Source: Aspidapion aeneum
Taxonomy: Eukaryota; Arthropoda; Insecta; Coleoptera; Brentidae
Assembly (NCBI GenBank): GCA_963576565.1
Contig: OY755038.1
Location: forward strand, 206,929,013 to 206,993,012
Direction of reading: 5' to 3'
DNA: 64,000 nt
Under the pieces are notes generated by a model. The model saw only the letters and a list, made by a program, of their open reading frames with translations, ran no database searches and was not told the origin of the DNA. How positions within the stretch are numbered: position 1 is the stretch's first letter; each line of letters opens with the position of its first letter. This document shows, in pieces, positions 11,469-22,641 of the stretch. Made by a program: the position numbers and the translations under genes.

Positions 11469-11840
11469 ATCATAACAAAAACATTAGATGTAAAAAAAGG
11501 CCAAGTACGCGAAAATTGCATTCCGTAAAAAGAATTGAGATAAAAGTAAAGCCAAGTTCTCCAATACAAATGTCAAAATGAAAGGTTCTTACTAGTTTGG
11601 AAATATTTTTTTAAACTTTGCTATTACAGCCAAACTTCTTTATGTTCAGTTTAGCACTGTGCCTAAGAGTCATTTACAGCCGTAATAGCCAAGTTTAAAA
11701 AAATATTTCCAAACTAGTAAGAACCTTTCATTTTAAAATTTGTATTGGAGAACTTGGCTTTACTTTTATCTCAATTCTTTTTACGGAATGCCATTTTCGC
11801 GTACTTGGCCTTTTTTTACATGAAATGTTTTTGTTATGAT
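11469..11840. repeat. Foldback unit of composite repeat, copy 1
   Basis: A near-perfect inverted repeat of about 150-bp arms runs from 'gatcataacaaaaac' to 'gtttttgttatgat', around a loop near 11640-11680. The same unit occurs at 17730-18092, and in both places a 142-bp tandem array follows about 100 bp later, so the two belong to one composite element. Confidence 0.8.
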
Positions 11841-11929
11841 TTCACTTCTTTTTTAAAGGAATTGGATAATACTTAATTTTTAAAGTAGTAACATATGCGG
11901 AATATTGTTCAAAATTTTTGCAATGCCTT

Positions 11930-12960
11930 ACTTAAATTTTTGAGGTTTTTTAATTTTTTTCCATGGTTTTATCGTAGTTCCTATTAGCTTTCCAAAGCTC
12001 AGCTCTCTAGCGTTTCTGAAAGTGCACAATGTTACTTTTACATAACTTTATATGAATAGGGGAGGAGAGTAAATGAAAATATTGGACTTTTTAAATTTTT
12101 TCTTATGGTTTTATCATAATTTCTATTAGCATTCCAATGCTCAGCTCTCTAGCCTTTCTGGAAATTAAAATTGTCGTGTTTTTAAATTTTGTCCTATAGT
12201 TTTATCATAGTTCCTATCAGTCTTCCAATGCTCAGCTCTCTAGCGTTTCTGGAAGTGGGTTTGTTATTACTTTTACATAACTTTACAATTATAGGGGAGG
12301 GATTAAATTTTTTCCCATGGTTTTATCATAATTTCTATCAGCATTCCAATGCTCAGCTCTCTAGCGTTTCTGGAAGTGTGCAATGTTAGTTTTATATAAA
12401 TTTACATTTATAGGAGAGGGAAGTAAATTAAAATATTGGTGTTTTAAAATGTTTTTATATAGTTTTATCATATTGACTTTCAGTCTTAAAAAGTTTAGCT
12501 CTCTAGCGTTTCTGGAAGTGGGCAGTGTTACTTTTACATAACTTTACATTTATAGGGGAAGGAAGTAAATTAGAATTTTGGGGTGTTTTAATTTTTTCTA
12601 TAACTTTATCATAGTTACCATCGGTCTTCCAAAGCTCAGCTCTCTAGCATGTCTGGAAGTAGGCAATGTTACTTTTACTTAACTTTACATTTATAGCGGA
12701 GGGAAGTAAATTAGAATTTTGGGGTGTTGTAATTTTTTCCTATAGTTTTATCATAGTTCCTATCAGTCTATCAAAGCTCAACTCTCTAGCATTTCTGGAA
12801 GTGGGCAATGCTACTTTAACATAAATTTAAATGTATAGGGGAGGGGAGTAAATTAAAATTTTGGGGTTTTTTGATTTTTCCCAGGGGTTTGGTCATAATT
12901 TCTATCAGTCTGCCAAATTTCAGCTTTGTAGCATGTCTGGAAGTACAGTAGAATATTGAT
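11930..12960 (+). repeat. 142-bp tandem array, eight units
   Basis: The landmark CAGCTCTCTAGC recurs at about 12000, 12142, 12233, 12354, 12496, 12637, 12779 and 12921. Most spacings are 141-142 bp, with two shortened units. Each unit also contains 'acataactttacatttatagggga'-type sequence. The array forms the middle of the composite repeat whose second copy is at 18180-18795. Internal tandem arrays of this kind are known in Helitron-like elements, but diagnostic Helitron ends were not seen. Confidence 0.85.
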
Positions 12961-13220
12961 GATCTATACATGAGTGAGTGAGTCAGTGAGTGAGTGGCAA
13001 TTTTGACGTTTTTTGAAATTTCGTAATTACTTTACTACTTTATGGAATTCCATGAAACTTGGAGGGGTTGTTAACTCCATGGAGATCTACGACTGTGCAA
13101 AGTTTGAGATTCGTAGCTCATTCCGAAGTAGAGTTTTAGGTAGGTCAAATATCGGCTGAAATGTTTCCAGAAAAGATGGTTACGGCGCGCGAACTTGGCG
13201 AGGCACTGCCATGCCCTCAG
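12961..13220 (+). repeat. Right-hand tail of composite repeat, copy 1
   Basis: A GTGA-rich microsatellite (12969-12997) is followed by unique sequence. The stretch 13100-13215 matches 18795-18912, including 'gtagctcat', 'cgaagtagagtttta' and a terminal 'gaacttggc..ggcactg'. This probably marks the right end of the composite element. Confidence 0.65.
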
Positions 13221-13647
13221 ATTCAGAAAAGAACCACCACACTGCTTTTAATGATTCATACCTCGTTTTACGTAATGGAAATAGAGCTTTTCTATGATTT
13301 AAAAATTCTTAAAAATATTTGAAACATAAAAATAAATTAGCGCCCCCCGACCTCCTGTGCGCACGCAAATATTTTAAATATTTGCGGCGCAAATATTTTT
13401 ATTGTTAATTTGTGGCGCAAATATGTGCGCTGTGTTGGTGTATTTACCGCGATCCATTTTCATGCGTAGTTAGTTTACTGATGTGGTGGTGTTTGCATTT
13501 AGCAATAATTTTTGTATTATATAAACTGCACACTTTTTTTTAACAATAAGTTGGGAGGACATGATGGCACCCAAACAATAACTCTTTATACACACTATGT
13601 GGCACAAATATTTCAAAACATACTTTAAAAAAAAAATCAAGTCCACA
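13221..13647. other. Unassigned DNA with 'gcaaatattt' repeats
   Basis: Short repeats of GCGCAAATATTT occur at 13365-13430. No gene was recognised. Confidence 0.4.
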
Positions 13648-14107
13648 TTAAAACAAGCACTCGACGGTCGTTCGGCGCAAATCTCTTTGATGTTGGCAGA
13701 AAAACCGACAGACCGGTGGATCGCGTGCGTTGTATCTGGCGCACAAATTTGCGTTTTTTTGTGCGGCGCACAGTCCACATCTATAAACATTTTGAAGAAC
13801 ACGAACAAATTGATCCGCTAAACCGAATTTTTCAATATCCCCAAATTGTGTACTTTTTTGATGTTCCTTTACTCTACCCAGAAAAGGGCGTTTCGTTTCA
13901 CCTATATATGATCGTTGTTTGACGATATGATTTACCACACCCACACGGGATTTGGTAAATGCAATACTGGTTATCTGGTTTTGTTTTAGTTATAAAACTA
14001 CTTATCGTATTTTCCGATAAAAATACTGTTTTAATATTATAGAAGTGTTTGGCTGTTCGTCTTATATAATTCCTGGAACTCTTGAACATATGGAATGTTA
14101 ATAACAT
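13648..14107 (-). pseudogene. Penelope-like element, GIY-YIG endonuclease fragment 1
   Basis: On the minus strand the frames give YCIYQIPCGCGKSY, then YIGETKRPFLGRVKEH, then FGLADQ. This is the GIY-YIG nuclease with its Cys-x-Cys lead that ends Penelope-like proteins. A 19-bp insertion near 13905-13925 duplicates 'atcatat' and breaks the frame. After FGLADQ the sequence leaves the family and enters unrelated DNA. It acts, when intact, as the nicking nuclease for target-primed integration. Confidence 0.8.
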
Positions 14108-14149
14108 CCAACGGATTATTATTTTGAGAATTTGCTACATTTGGTTTAT

Positions 14150-14250
14150 GTTTAATTTTAGAGATTGTTTATTTTATTTACTAACCGAGACGTCGTGTTT
14201 AACATAAATAAAGACAATGGAAGTCTGCAATGTTGTTTCTAGTACCTGTG
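14150..14250 (+). repeat. Penelope-like 3' tail fragment, inverted relative to its nuclease
   Basis: The string 'cgagacgtcgtgttta' followed by 'aaataaagacaatggaagtc' matches the tails at 21050-20955 (-) and 30440 (+). It points opposite to the adjacent nuclease fragment, consistent with the inverted terminal arrangements common in Penelope-like copies. Confidence 0.6.
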
Positions 14251-16044
14251 TCTACAAGGTTCAAACAAAAAAATATATTTTCTTTACTAAATTCACCTTT
14301 TTAATGTTTGCCCTGATATAATTCTATGATTCAGTTTAGCGCTGGTTCATTTAGCAGCAATAAAGAATGAGAGGTGTTTTTGGGTTTTCTTCGCTCGATG
14401 AAGTAGAAAGTTGTCGGAATACCACTTTGGTTGGCGGATGACCTGCAGGCGGAATACATAAGTATGTATCGTATCTCCTTAATATCGCCCTCCATAAGAC
14501 TTGATCAGATGACAAAGATATTAGTTCAGGCCCTACATCCGAGATTTAAGCGATTTGATGCGTTTAATGATAGAAGCAACACACTTGGTATGGATAAACA
14601 TAACTCGCCCGAACATTTTCCGAAAGGGAACCACCGCCCCAACCCTGACAGGGGGTGGATCCCCCCCTTAAACGTCTTTTTTGATAGTTTTTTGCTAATA
14701 ACTCGAAAACAGTCAACTTTCCCAAAAATCTTCTTTTTAACGATGTACCTTAGTACCCTCTGACGCCAGTGGTGCACGGTCCATTAGCGTTCGAAGAAAA
14801 GGAAAAATTTTTAAAATATATTTTTTTTTGTGGTATTTTTTATCCTTAACACTATTTTTATCTTAAAAAAATATTTTGTTGGGTAAAAGACCATTGTATA
14901 CAGTTAAATACTTTTTTTTTAAATAGCCGCCTTGAAATAATAATAAATGTGTTTGTAGAAATCCTTAAATTAAACAAAAATGTTGAACATTTATTTTTGT
15001 AAATCAAATTTTTGGTTAGTATTAACTTAAAACTGACTTTTTCTAGTTTGATTGGGGTAAGAGGCATCCCCCCTCGCACCCCCCCTCAAAAGTATTCTTT
15101 TACAGTATTTTCCCAATTATTTGCAAACTTTTAACTTGGCCAAAAGCAACTAAGTAACAATTATTGAGGCTGATGAAAAGTACTCTCTCACCCCCCCCCC
15201 CCAAGACCTTACAATCAATGCAAACATTTCAAAGGTTGATTTGAAGATCTTGAAGTTTTAGACAAGAACGAATTGCACACTTTTCTTTAAATACGTCACT
15301 GAATGAAGCCAGACAGTATTTTGATTAGTTTTACTTTGTAAACTATCAGTTAATTAGTACCTTGTTCTACGTGCCTAGATAATTTACAAAAATTTTAAAA
15401 AAGTTCCAAAAATTTCTCAACTTACGAAAAAGATTTTAGATTTATTAGATAATCAAATTCGATTTAGTTCGCCATATTGAATTTCATTATAGCGGAAAAC
15501 TTCAATAGTTATTTTAAAACATCAATCGATCTTCACCAAGATGCTTTTTTTATTTATTGAAAACAAGTCAGTAATAATAAATTCACGACGAAATAAATGC
15601 ACACAGAATTGGCAATCTGTAAGAAAAAGCTTGAAATAAAAATTTATGTTTCGGGACCGATTCTACCGATTTTAATGAATAAGACCCTGTTGTGCGCTAT
15701 AAAGACGGAACTTTTCTAAAAACTGGAAAAACTTTCTGGAAAGATAAGAATAAACGGGGCTCTTTAAGGGTAAACTTTGATTTTGCCCGCCTTCTTGGAT
15801 TTCAAAATGGCTAAGAGTTTTGATAATTGTCTTTAAAGGCTACGGAGCAATATATTATCACTTTCACTTTATTAAAATCGGTTCAGCCCAATTTAGTTTA
15901 TGAGGAAATTAATTATTGAGAAAAATCGTGTTCTAATACATTCGAAACCGCGAAAAGGTACGCATTTCCACAATTTTTTAACTGTCATTAACATAAATGA
16001 ATTTTAACCAAAATATAATTAGCCCTTTACACTATTGTACATGA
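14251..16044. other. Unassigned DNA
   Basis: An open frame at 14431-14763 has no recognisable domain. C- and G-rich runs occur at 14640-14670, 15065-15088 and 15189-15203. 'aaaatcggttcagcc' near 15875 echoes a motif shared by several repeats in this window. Confidence 0.4.
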
Positions 16045-16053
16045 CGAGTATTT

Positions 16054-16092
16054 CACGGTGGATAGAATAGACCGGTGTTCGGATCTTATATA

Positions 16093-16158
<66 letters not shown>

Positions 16159-16667
16159 GAATTTTGCACGTCACTGGTTGTCCAGCTGATTTTTGTAAAC
16201 AAAAGTTAGATATGATGAACAACGGAACAACTAATATTTTTTGAATTTTTTGAAAACCAAGGCACTTTTCCTACTGTTTCCTAGTACATTCTTATAAAAT
16301 ATAATTTTTTAGACGTATTGTCGTTATTTTTTTTAGCCCGCTTTATTTTTTATTACACAAGTAAACAAAAATGTAAGTCAGCGGATTATTTTTGAAGCTG
16401 AAACGAACACATTATTCTCTTCGAATTTTAATTTTTGTGTAAAGGGAAATGAAGCGGGCTAAAAAAAATAACGACGTATGTCTAAAAACTATTATTTTAT
16501 AAGAATATACTAAAAAATAGTAGGAAAAGTTTTCAAAAAATTCCAAAAATATTAGTTGTTCATATCATATATAACTTTTGTTTACATAAATCAGCTGGAC
16601 CACCAGTGACGTGAAAATTCGACATATATTTATAAGATCCGAACACCGCTCTATTCTATCCACCGTG
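16054..16667. mobile_element. Foldback/Mutator-like element with 9-bp target duplication
   Basis: The arms start CACGGTGGATAGAATAG and end with its inverse CTATTCTATCCACCGTG. The inverted match continues for roughly 250-300 bp, with a loop near 16360-16440. It is flanked on both sides by the identical 9-mer CGAGTATTT (16045-16053 and 16668-16676). Long TIRs with a 9-bp duplication are typical of Mutator-like and some foldback elements. An (AT)n run has grown inside the left arm. No transposase is present. Confidence 0.85.
16089..16154. repeat. (AT)n microsatellite
   Basis: An almost pure alternation of T and A in the left arm of the foldback element; the right arm has only 'acatatatttataag' at the matching place, so the run expanded after insertion. 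Confidence 0.95.
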
Positions 16668-16679
16668 CGAGTATTTTAC

Positions 16680-16800
16680 CTAAAAATGTCATGAAAATCG
16701 TTTTGGCGGTATAGGAGCTATCGTGGGCCGGACCGACATACACATAAACACACACATACACACGGACAGACGTCACGACGAACGAACTAAGATACACAAA
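16680..16800 (+). repeat. Repeat carrying the 'ggcggt..gagctatcgtg..gacagacgtcacgacga' motif
   Basis: A conserved motif of the form aaaatcg-ttt-gcggt-t-ggagctatcgtg, followed by a CA-rich run and GGACAGACGTCACGACGA, also occurs at 22900-22995 and, inverted, at 58490-58590. A shorter version precedes the GACA array at 44440-44520. Confidence 0.6.
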
Positions 16801-16814
16801 ATAATCGATTGTTA

Positions 16815-17090
16815 GGGACCTATTGCACTAAAGCCAGGCACAAATTGTGCCGGGCACTATATTGACAGATTCACATTATAAGAACAGCTGTCTTCTTTCA
16901 AAATAAGGCCATTGTGTATTATAAGAGCCGGAATTAATAGTGACGTCACAATTAATGGAAAATAAACGACTGGATTTCTAAATTCAACTTTGGTATGTCA
17001 ATTTTGAAAGATCAACTGTCAGTTTTTAATGCGAAACTGTCAATATAATGCCTGGCACAATTTGTGCCTGGCTTTATTGCAATAGGTCTC
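16815..17090. mobile_element. TA-flanked TIR element (276 bp)
   Basis: Termini GGGACCTATTGCACTAAAGC and, inverted, GCTTTATTGCAATAGGTCTC extend to about 55 bp of inverted repeat with the internal palindrome-like GGCACAAATTGTGCC. The element is bounded by TA on both sides, as in Tc1/mariner-type MITEs. Diverged relatives lie at 1140-1256 and 54430-54613. Confidence 0.75.
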
Positions 17091-17092
17091 TA

Positions 17093-17729
17093 TTATCTCA
17101 AAGACCGTGTTCATTATTTTACTGCTCGTGTGCATTGAATTTATTTGTGTATACATTTGTTTATCGAAAAGGATCGCTAAAATTATGCAAAAGTGCTCAT
17201 AAAGTAAGCTGGAAAATCTTCACATTCTACAAGAAGTGAAGGTAAGAAGTTAGGTATGTGGTACCAATCTATGAAACTAGCAATAATTATGTAACTCCAA
17301 AACCATTTAAAATTATTATAAAGTAAAACATTAAGTAAAAGCTCATCTCCTTATTTAGAATTAATATTCATGTCCTAGATTATCAAATGACTTATAAAGA
17401 ATTAAATTATTATGTACTAAGTACCATCTGAAGATATTCAATAGATCATTTTAAGTACTTTACTAGCAGAAAAGATAAACAAAATACAATAAAAAATGCT
17501 TTTTAAACTATTAGGTAAATCGTTTGACCTTTTTGCTAGTTTGAATAAGTTTGAGCAAAATGTGCAAAATTTGTTGTAAAATAAGGCCAATTCAGAAAAA
17601 CAAATATTGAATTTTGAAAAAAAAGCGGTTTTTGCATTTACTATGTTTTTACTAGAACTAAAAAATATATGCTTTACGTCAGGGAGAGGCCGGACCGCAC
17701 CTCCCATTGGATCTGCTACTGGAAGGGTT
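17093..17729. other. Unassigned DNA
   Basis: AT-rich. The reverse strand near 17720 reads CAGTAGCAGATCCAATGG, resembling an hAT terminus, but no partner end was found. Confidence 0.35.
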
Positions 17730-18092
17730 AATTATAAAAAAAAACATTTCATGTAAAAAAAGCCAAGTAAATAAAGTATTCCGTAAAAAGAATTGAGATA
17801 AAATTAAAGCCAAGTTCTCCAATACAAATTTCAAAATGAAAGGTTCTAACTAGTTTGGAAATGTTTTTTAAAGTTTGCTATTACAGCTAAACTTCTTTAT
17901 GTTCAATTTAGCACTGTGCCTGAGAGTCATTTGCAGCCGTAATAGCCAAGTTTAGAAAAACATTTCAAAACTAGTAAGAATCTTTCATTTTGAAATTTGT
18001 ATTGGAGAACTTGGCTTTACTTTTATCTCAATTCTTTTTACGGAATACCATTTTAGCGTACTTGTCTTGTTTTTACATAAAATGTTTTGGTT
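17730..18092. repeat. Foldback unit of composite repeat, copy 2
   Basis: Same inverted repeat as 11469-11840, with scattered substitutions in both arms. It is again followed by the tandem array. Confidence 0.8.
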
Positions 18093-18179
18093 TTTGAAAG
18101 AATTTGAATAATATTAATGTTAGTAAAAAGTAGTAAAAAATGTGCGGAATAATGTTCAGAAATTTTGCCATTCCTTCTT

Positions 18180-18795
18180 AAAAAATTGAAGTTTTATAAT
18201 TTTTTCCTATGGTTTTATTATAGTTCCTAACAACCTTCTAAAACTCAGCTCTCTAGCGTTGCTAGAAGTGGACAATGTTACTTTTACATAACTTTACATT
18301 TATAGGGGAGGGAAGTTAATTACAATTTTGGTGGTTTGAAATTTTTTTCTATGGTTTTTTCATAGTTCTTATCGATCTTCCAATGCTCAGCTCTCTAGGG
18401 TTTCTGGAAGTGGGCAATGTTACTTTTACATAACTTTATATTTATAGGAGAGGGAAGTTAATTAAAATTTCGGGGTTTTTTAATTTTTATTTTACAAATT
18501 TACCATAGTTTCTATGGGTCTCCCAAAGCTCAGTTCTCTAGGGTTTCTGGAAGTGGGTAATGTTACTTTTACATAACTTTACATTTATAGGGGAGGGAAG
18601 CAAATTATAAAATTTTAATTTGTTTTCAAAAATTTTTTCTATAGGATTGTCATATTTCCTATCAGTATGCCAAAGCTAAGCTCTCTAGCGTTTCTGGAAG
18701 TGAATAATGTTACTTTTTCATAATTTTACATGTATAGGGGAGAGAAGTAAATTAGAATTTTGCGGTTTTTTGATTTTTTCCAATGGTTTGTCCTG
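18180..18795 (+). repeat. 142-bp tandem array, about four and a half units
   Basis: The CAGCTCTCTAG landmark lies at about 18246, 18387, 18531 and 18677, spaced 141, 144 and 146 bp, with a truncated last unit. It has fewer units than the array at 11930-12960, so copy number varies between the two elements. Confidence 0.85.
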
Positions 18796-18912
18796 TACTG
18801 CAAATTTTCGTAGCTCATTTCGAAGTAGAGTTTTAGATAGATATGGGCTGAAATTTTTCAAGAACAAATAATACAGCAGTTTACGTGAACTTGGCGGGGC
18901 ACTGTCATGCCC
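18796..18912 (+). repeat. Right-hand tail of composite repeat, copy 2
   Basis: Matches 13100-13215 and ends at 'gaacttggcggggcactg', close to the same boundary as copy 1. Confidence 0.65.
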
Positions 18913-19195
18913 CCCCACTTGGGATTAAATGGATTCCATCTGAGTATCGCAATTTTTCAAATAAGGGAGTAACGAGAAATCTTTCGCAAATACACGCATC
19001 TAATTGTTTGACGAAGCTAATAATTTCCCCCAGTTTTGACACACATGATCCTAATTTCGGGAAATTTGTTCCAGTGAGAGAAATAACAAAAAACATTTTC
19101 TATCGGATATGGTGTTATTATTGTCAAAAGTGAAAGAAATTCTAGGTAGATTTCTAGGTTTTTTCCTTATTGCAAGCTTTTATTTACCTTCACCT
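18913..19195. other. Unassigned DNA
   Basis: No gene or bounded repeat recognised. Confidence 0.4.
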
Positions 19196-19234
19196 GTATG
19201 TATGTATGTATGTAATCAAATCTTGCAATTCATT

Positions 19235-19845
19235 TTTGAAGAACTTCCAAACATCCGATTGACTTCAAATTTCGCATAGCGTCTTAGTTCCGGTGACAAT
19301 ACAATAATATGGTTTCATCGGGTACCTACCTCCCCCCTAACGTGGGAGGTGGAGAGGGGGTAAAACTTTAGTGTGTCCGATTTCAACCAAAATTGGTATC
19401 TGGGGGTTTTTGAGGATGAGAATTACGAATTTTTGATCAGATTACAAATTCAATATGGCGGATTCAAAATGGAGGATTTAATGTCAAGTTTTTCTGATTA
19501 CTTTCAACTGACTTCCACGTATCCGATTCACTTCAAATTTAGCATACCGTTATAGTCCCGATGACAATCCAATAATGTGGCATCACTGACTACCTACCTC
19601 CCCCCTAACGTGAAGGGCGGAGAGGGGATAAAATTTTAGTTTGTCGGATTTTCACCAAAATTGGTATCTAGGGGTTTTTGAGGATGAGGATTACGAATTT
19701 TTGATCAGATTACAGAAATTCAATATGATGGATTCAAAATGGACGATTTAATAACGAGTTTTTCTGATTACTTTCAACTGACTTCCACGTAGGTATCTGA
19801 TTGATTTCAAAATTCACATGCTCTCCCACTAAAAAGTGGGGGGGG
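19235..19845 (+). repeat. About 270-bp tandem repeat, two full units plus part
   Basis: The landmark ATCCGATT (third copy ATCTGATT) recurs at 19253, 19521 and 19795. Shared blocks include 'ctacctacctcccccctaacgtg' and 'tttttgaggatgag'. A GTAT microsatellite (19196-19214) precedes the array. The open frame at 19373-19555 lies within a unit and is not a gene. Confidence 0.8.
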
Positions 19846-19924
19846 GGGGCGTAGAAGAAGTAAGCCTTTAGTTTGTTCGATCTCGACCAAAATTAGAAAT
19901 GCATAGACTTAGACAAATCGAAAA

Positions 19925-20472
19925 ATTATAAAATAAATTTAGAAAAAAAAACTTTTTGAAAACAAGCTTTTATAAAATGAACTAAAAAGCATAAAATAAT
20001 TTTTTGAGTGTTCTGATATCATAATAATAAAAGCGATGGGCGTATTAAAGGAAATTTACCCGTTTTTGTTTTAGCCTTGTTAACTCGAAGTTTAGTGAAA
20101 TTCCAAATTCATTATATTATAGCAGAGAAATCTAAGGGTAGACAATTTAACCCAACCCAACCCTACTCAAGCTATCCTTACATTTTTCTGATATGGATGG
20201 ACATTATTACGCCTGCTTCATATTAGGCAGATCATCCGCGACCGGCAGTGTGTCGATTTATTTTGTCACATTGAAAAAGAAGAGTCGGCCCATCATCGGT
20301 TGTTGACGATCCACCAAATGCGCATGGAAAGGCATTTACCTAATATTAAATACGCCCATCGCTTTTATTATTATGATATCAGAACACTCAAAAAATTATT
20401 TTATGCTTTTTAGTCCATTTTATAAAAGTTTGTTTACAAAAAGTTTTTTTTTCTAAATTTATTTAAAAATAA
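19925..20472. mobile_element. Foldback element with about 140-bp arms
   Basis: Left arm 19930-20070 and right arm 20330-20470 are inverted copies, with shared segments such as AAGCGATGGGCGTATT and CTGATATCATAATAATA. The loop of about 260 bp carries no recognised gene. Target duplication is not clear. Confidence 0.7.
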
Positions 20473-20954
20473 CAATGCAGGAACCACCACGTGCGCCATG
20501 CAAGTACTTTTCTTACAGGGTTCTAATTTTAAATAAACAAATTTTTCATACTTTAAGGTTTTAATACTCCCTTCGTCAAATTATTTATTTTTTAAAACGT
20601 AATTTAAAACAAGAAAATTTAAATTACTTGCAATTTTCAGATAACCATCATTACGCTTTCAACAGCTTTTATTTTTAACTTTAAGATAATAAAAATTCAT
20701 TAAAATAAGAACTATTATTATTTTTTTTAATATCAGTTTTTATTAATATAAATTATGGTTTAGATGAAAGACTTTTAATTTTGGATTTCTACGAGGTTTG
20801 TTAGTTCAGAAAGTGTAAAAAATTGTGTACAGGTATTGTATAGGTAAGTATGTAATTAATTTTTATATTCGCTCATCAAAATATTTTCTATATAACAATA
20901 GTGTGCACTATATGGCCTCGGTTTACCTCATCTTTCGGGCTTTGCCAAAAATAT
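20473..20954. other. Unassigned AT-rich DNA
   Basis: No gene recognised. Confidence 0.4.
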
Positions 20955-22190
20955 ACCTATTAAAGAAACAAAATTTCGGATTTCCATTGCCTTTATTTAT
21001 TTTAAACACGACGTTTCGATTAATGGGTTTCTCTAGCCGTTCTCAAGTGCAAATTTTTCGTTTTCGCCAATGAGACTCCTTATGCAAAACTTTAGTTTCA
21101 AACTATTGAATCCTGTGATCATTTGACCATGCATATGACCCGCTAAACCGGATTTTTCTATATGCACTAATTAGGTACTTTTTAGATGTTCATTTACTCT
21201 AACCTAAAGAGGGAGTTTCGTTTCACCTAGATATGAGTTATCACACTCACATGGGATTTGGTAAATACATTCCTTATTATTTGAGGGATTTTCTGGTTTT
21301 GTTTAAGTTACAAAACTCCTTATAGTAATTCCCGCTGAAAATACTGTTTTTATATTATAGCATCGAAACATAACTTATTATTTCTTCGATGATTTTGTGT
21401 GTGTTTGGCTATTCGTTTTATGATGATATGAAATCTTAATAACATCCAACGGATTATTATTTTATGAGTTTACTAACTTTGGTTTCTTTTTAATTTTAGA
21501 GATTGTTGAGTTTATTATTTTCTCGGAATAACCTTTCTGTTGTAAGTCCCTTTTAATGTTGTAGATTTCGGTGGTTAGTTCTTCATTATTACTACAAACA
21601 TTTACGGCTCTTAAATACAAACTGTCCCGTGTGTATAGGTTTCCTATATACAGTGGTTTGAATGATTCTGTCTATTCGTTTGACAAGAACATCCCTAAAA
21701 GGTAAGGTAGAATCTTTTTCAATTTTTATCGTTCATTTGGTGGAATAACGTTCAGATGGTGCAGAAAATTCTGCAATTCCTTTTCATATTCCGGCCATAT
21801 AATAAATGTGTCATCCATGTATCGTAGCCAGAGTTTTTGCTGGGTTGATCGCATGGTCCTCAAACCACTCCATGTAGATATTTGTGAAAAAAACGAGCCC
21901 ATTTAAAGTCCATCGTTTTGCGCGTAAAACTTATATTTAACTTGAAAGTAAGTGTTACAGAGACAGAGCTCCAACAGATCCATCACTTCCTTCACCGATA
22001 GCGATAGTTCTCTCGTAAAGTGCATTATCAGTTTGTAATTTGTTTTTGATGATACTGGGTGACTCATTTATTGGCACGTTGTTGTAAAGATTTTCTAAAT
22101 CAAAACTTACAAATCTATCGTCGGGAACTAATTCGATCCTTTCGAAAATGTTCGAAGTTCTTGACAAAAAATTCGGAATTACATTGCACT
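20955..22190 (-). pseudogene. Penelope-like element: RT, GIY-YIG and 3' tail
   Basis: Reading right to left, FVSFDLENLYNNVPI (about 22070-22110) is the RT 'FD..SLF.NVPI' block. RYMDDTFIIWPEYEKELQNF (about 21775-21835) is the YxDD catalytic motif. Then comes a decayed GIY-YIG region (21130-21430) with recognisable GETK and EHLKSTQ. The tail ends in 'aaataaataaaggcaatgg' (about 20975). Many stops and frameshifts make it a pseudogene. Penelope elements encode RT plus GIY-YIG nuclease and integrate by target-primed reverse transcription. This is the most complete copy in the window. Confidence 0.85.
21003..21050 (-). ncRNA. Degenerate hammerhead-like motif in Penelope tail
   Basis: The minus strand reads GCAC, TTGAGAA, CGGCTAG, then TCGAAAC and GTC followed by GTGTTT. 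GCAC can pair with GTGT as stem I, and the order core-stem II-GAAA-GUC matches a hammerhead. The core reads UUGAGAA instead of CUGANGA (positions 3 and 8 differ), so activity is doubtful. Penelope-like elements are known to carry hammerheads in their terminal repeats. Confidence 0.4.
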
Positions 22191-22549
22191 GGTTGAATTA
22201 TATCCAACAAATAATTAATTTTTGCCTGTTCACTTCTCTATATCTCTCTCCCTAATCGCCAAGAAGTCGGATCATCAATTTTTTAATTCAAAATCCCAAC
22301 AGATTAAATTTGTAGACACACGTAAACAAAATTAAAAAGGCAGTATTGCACATAGTAAGAATATGACTAGGAAAACTAAAAAACGTCGACAAAACAGCTG
22401 TGGAAGAACATTTGCAAGATCCAATTTTCTTAAAAAGTCCATCAGTTTCTCAAGTTTTTAAAATATTCGGAAAACAAGGTTTTGTTGATAATGCCACTAT
22501 GCAAAAAATTCTTAGGTTTGTTATGCTAAACTGTGGACGGCCAAAAAAG
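22191..22549. other. Unassigned DNA
   Basis: A possible upstream extension of the Penelope copy could lie here, but no motif was recognised. Confidence 0.4.
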
Positions 22550-22641
22550 CTGCTGTAACACAACTTTGGTTTTATTAACTCCATTTTTAGCTATTCATAT
22601 AGAAACCATATTTAAATAAATGTATCCATGACGGAGGGGAC

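Noticed and set aside
11930..12960. CRISPR-like array
   Set aside because: The whole 142-bp unit is repeated with drift; there are no short identical repeats separated by unique spacers, and the context is eukaryotic.
14431..14763. 110-codon open frame as a gene
   Set aside because: An opposite-strand frame is open over the same DNA, and no domain or splice signal was recognised.
16019..16222. Frame with IYIYIYIY repeat
   Set aside because: It is the (AT)n microsatellite in the foldback arm.
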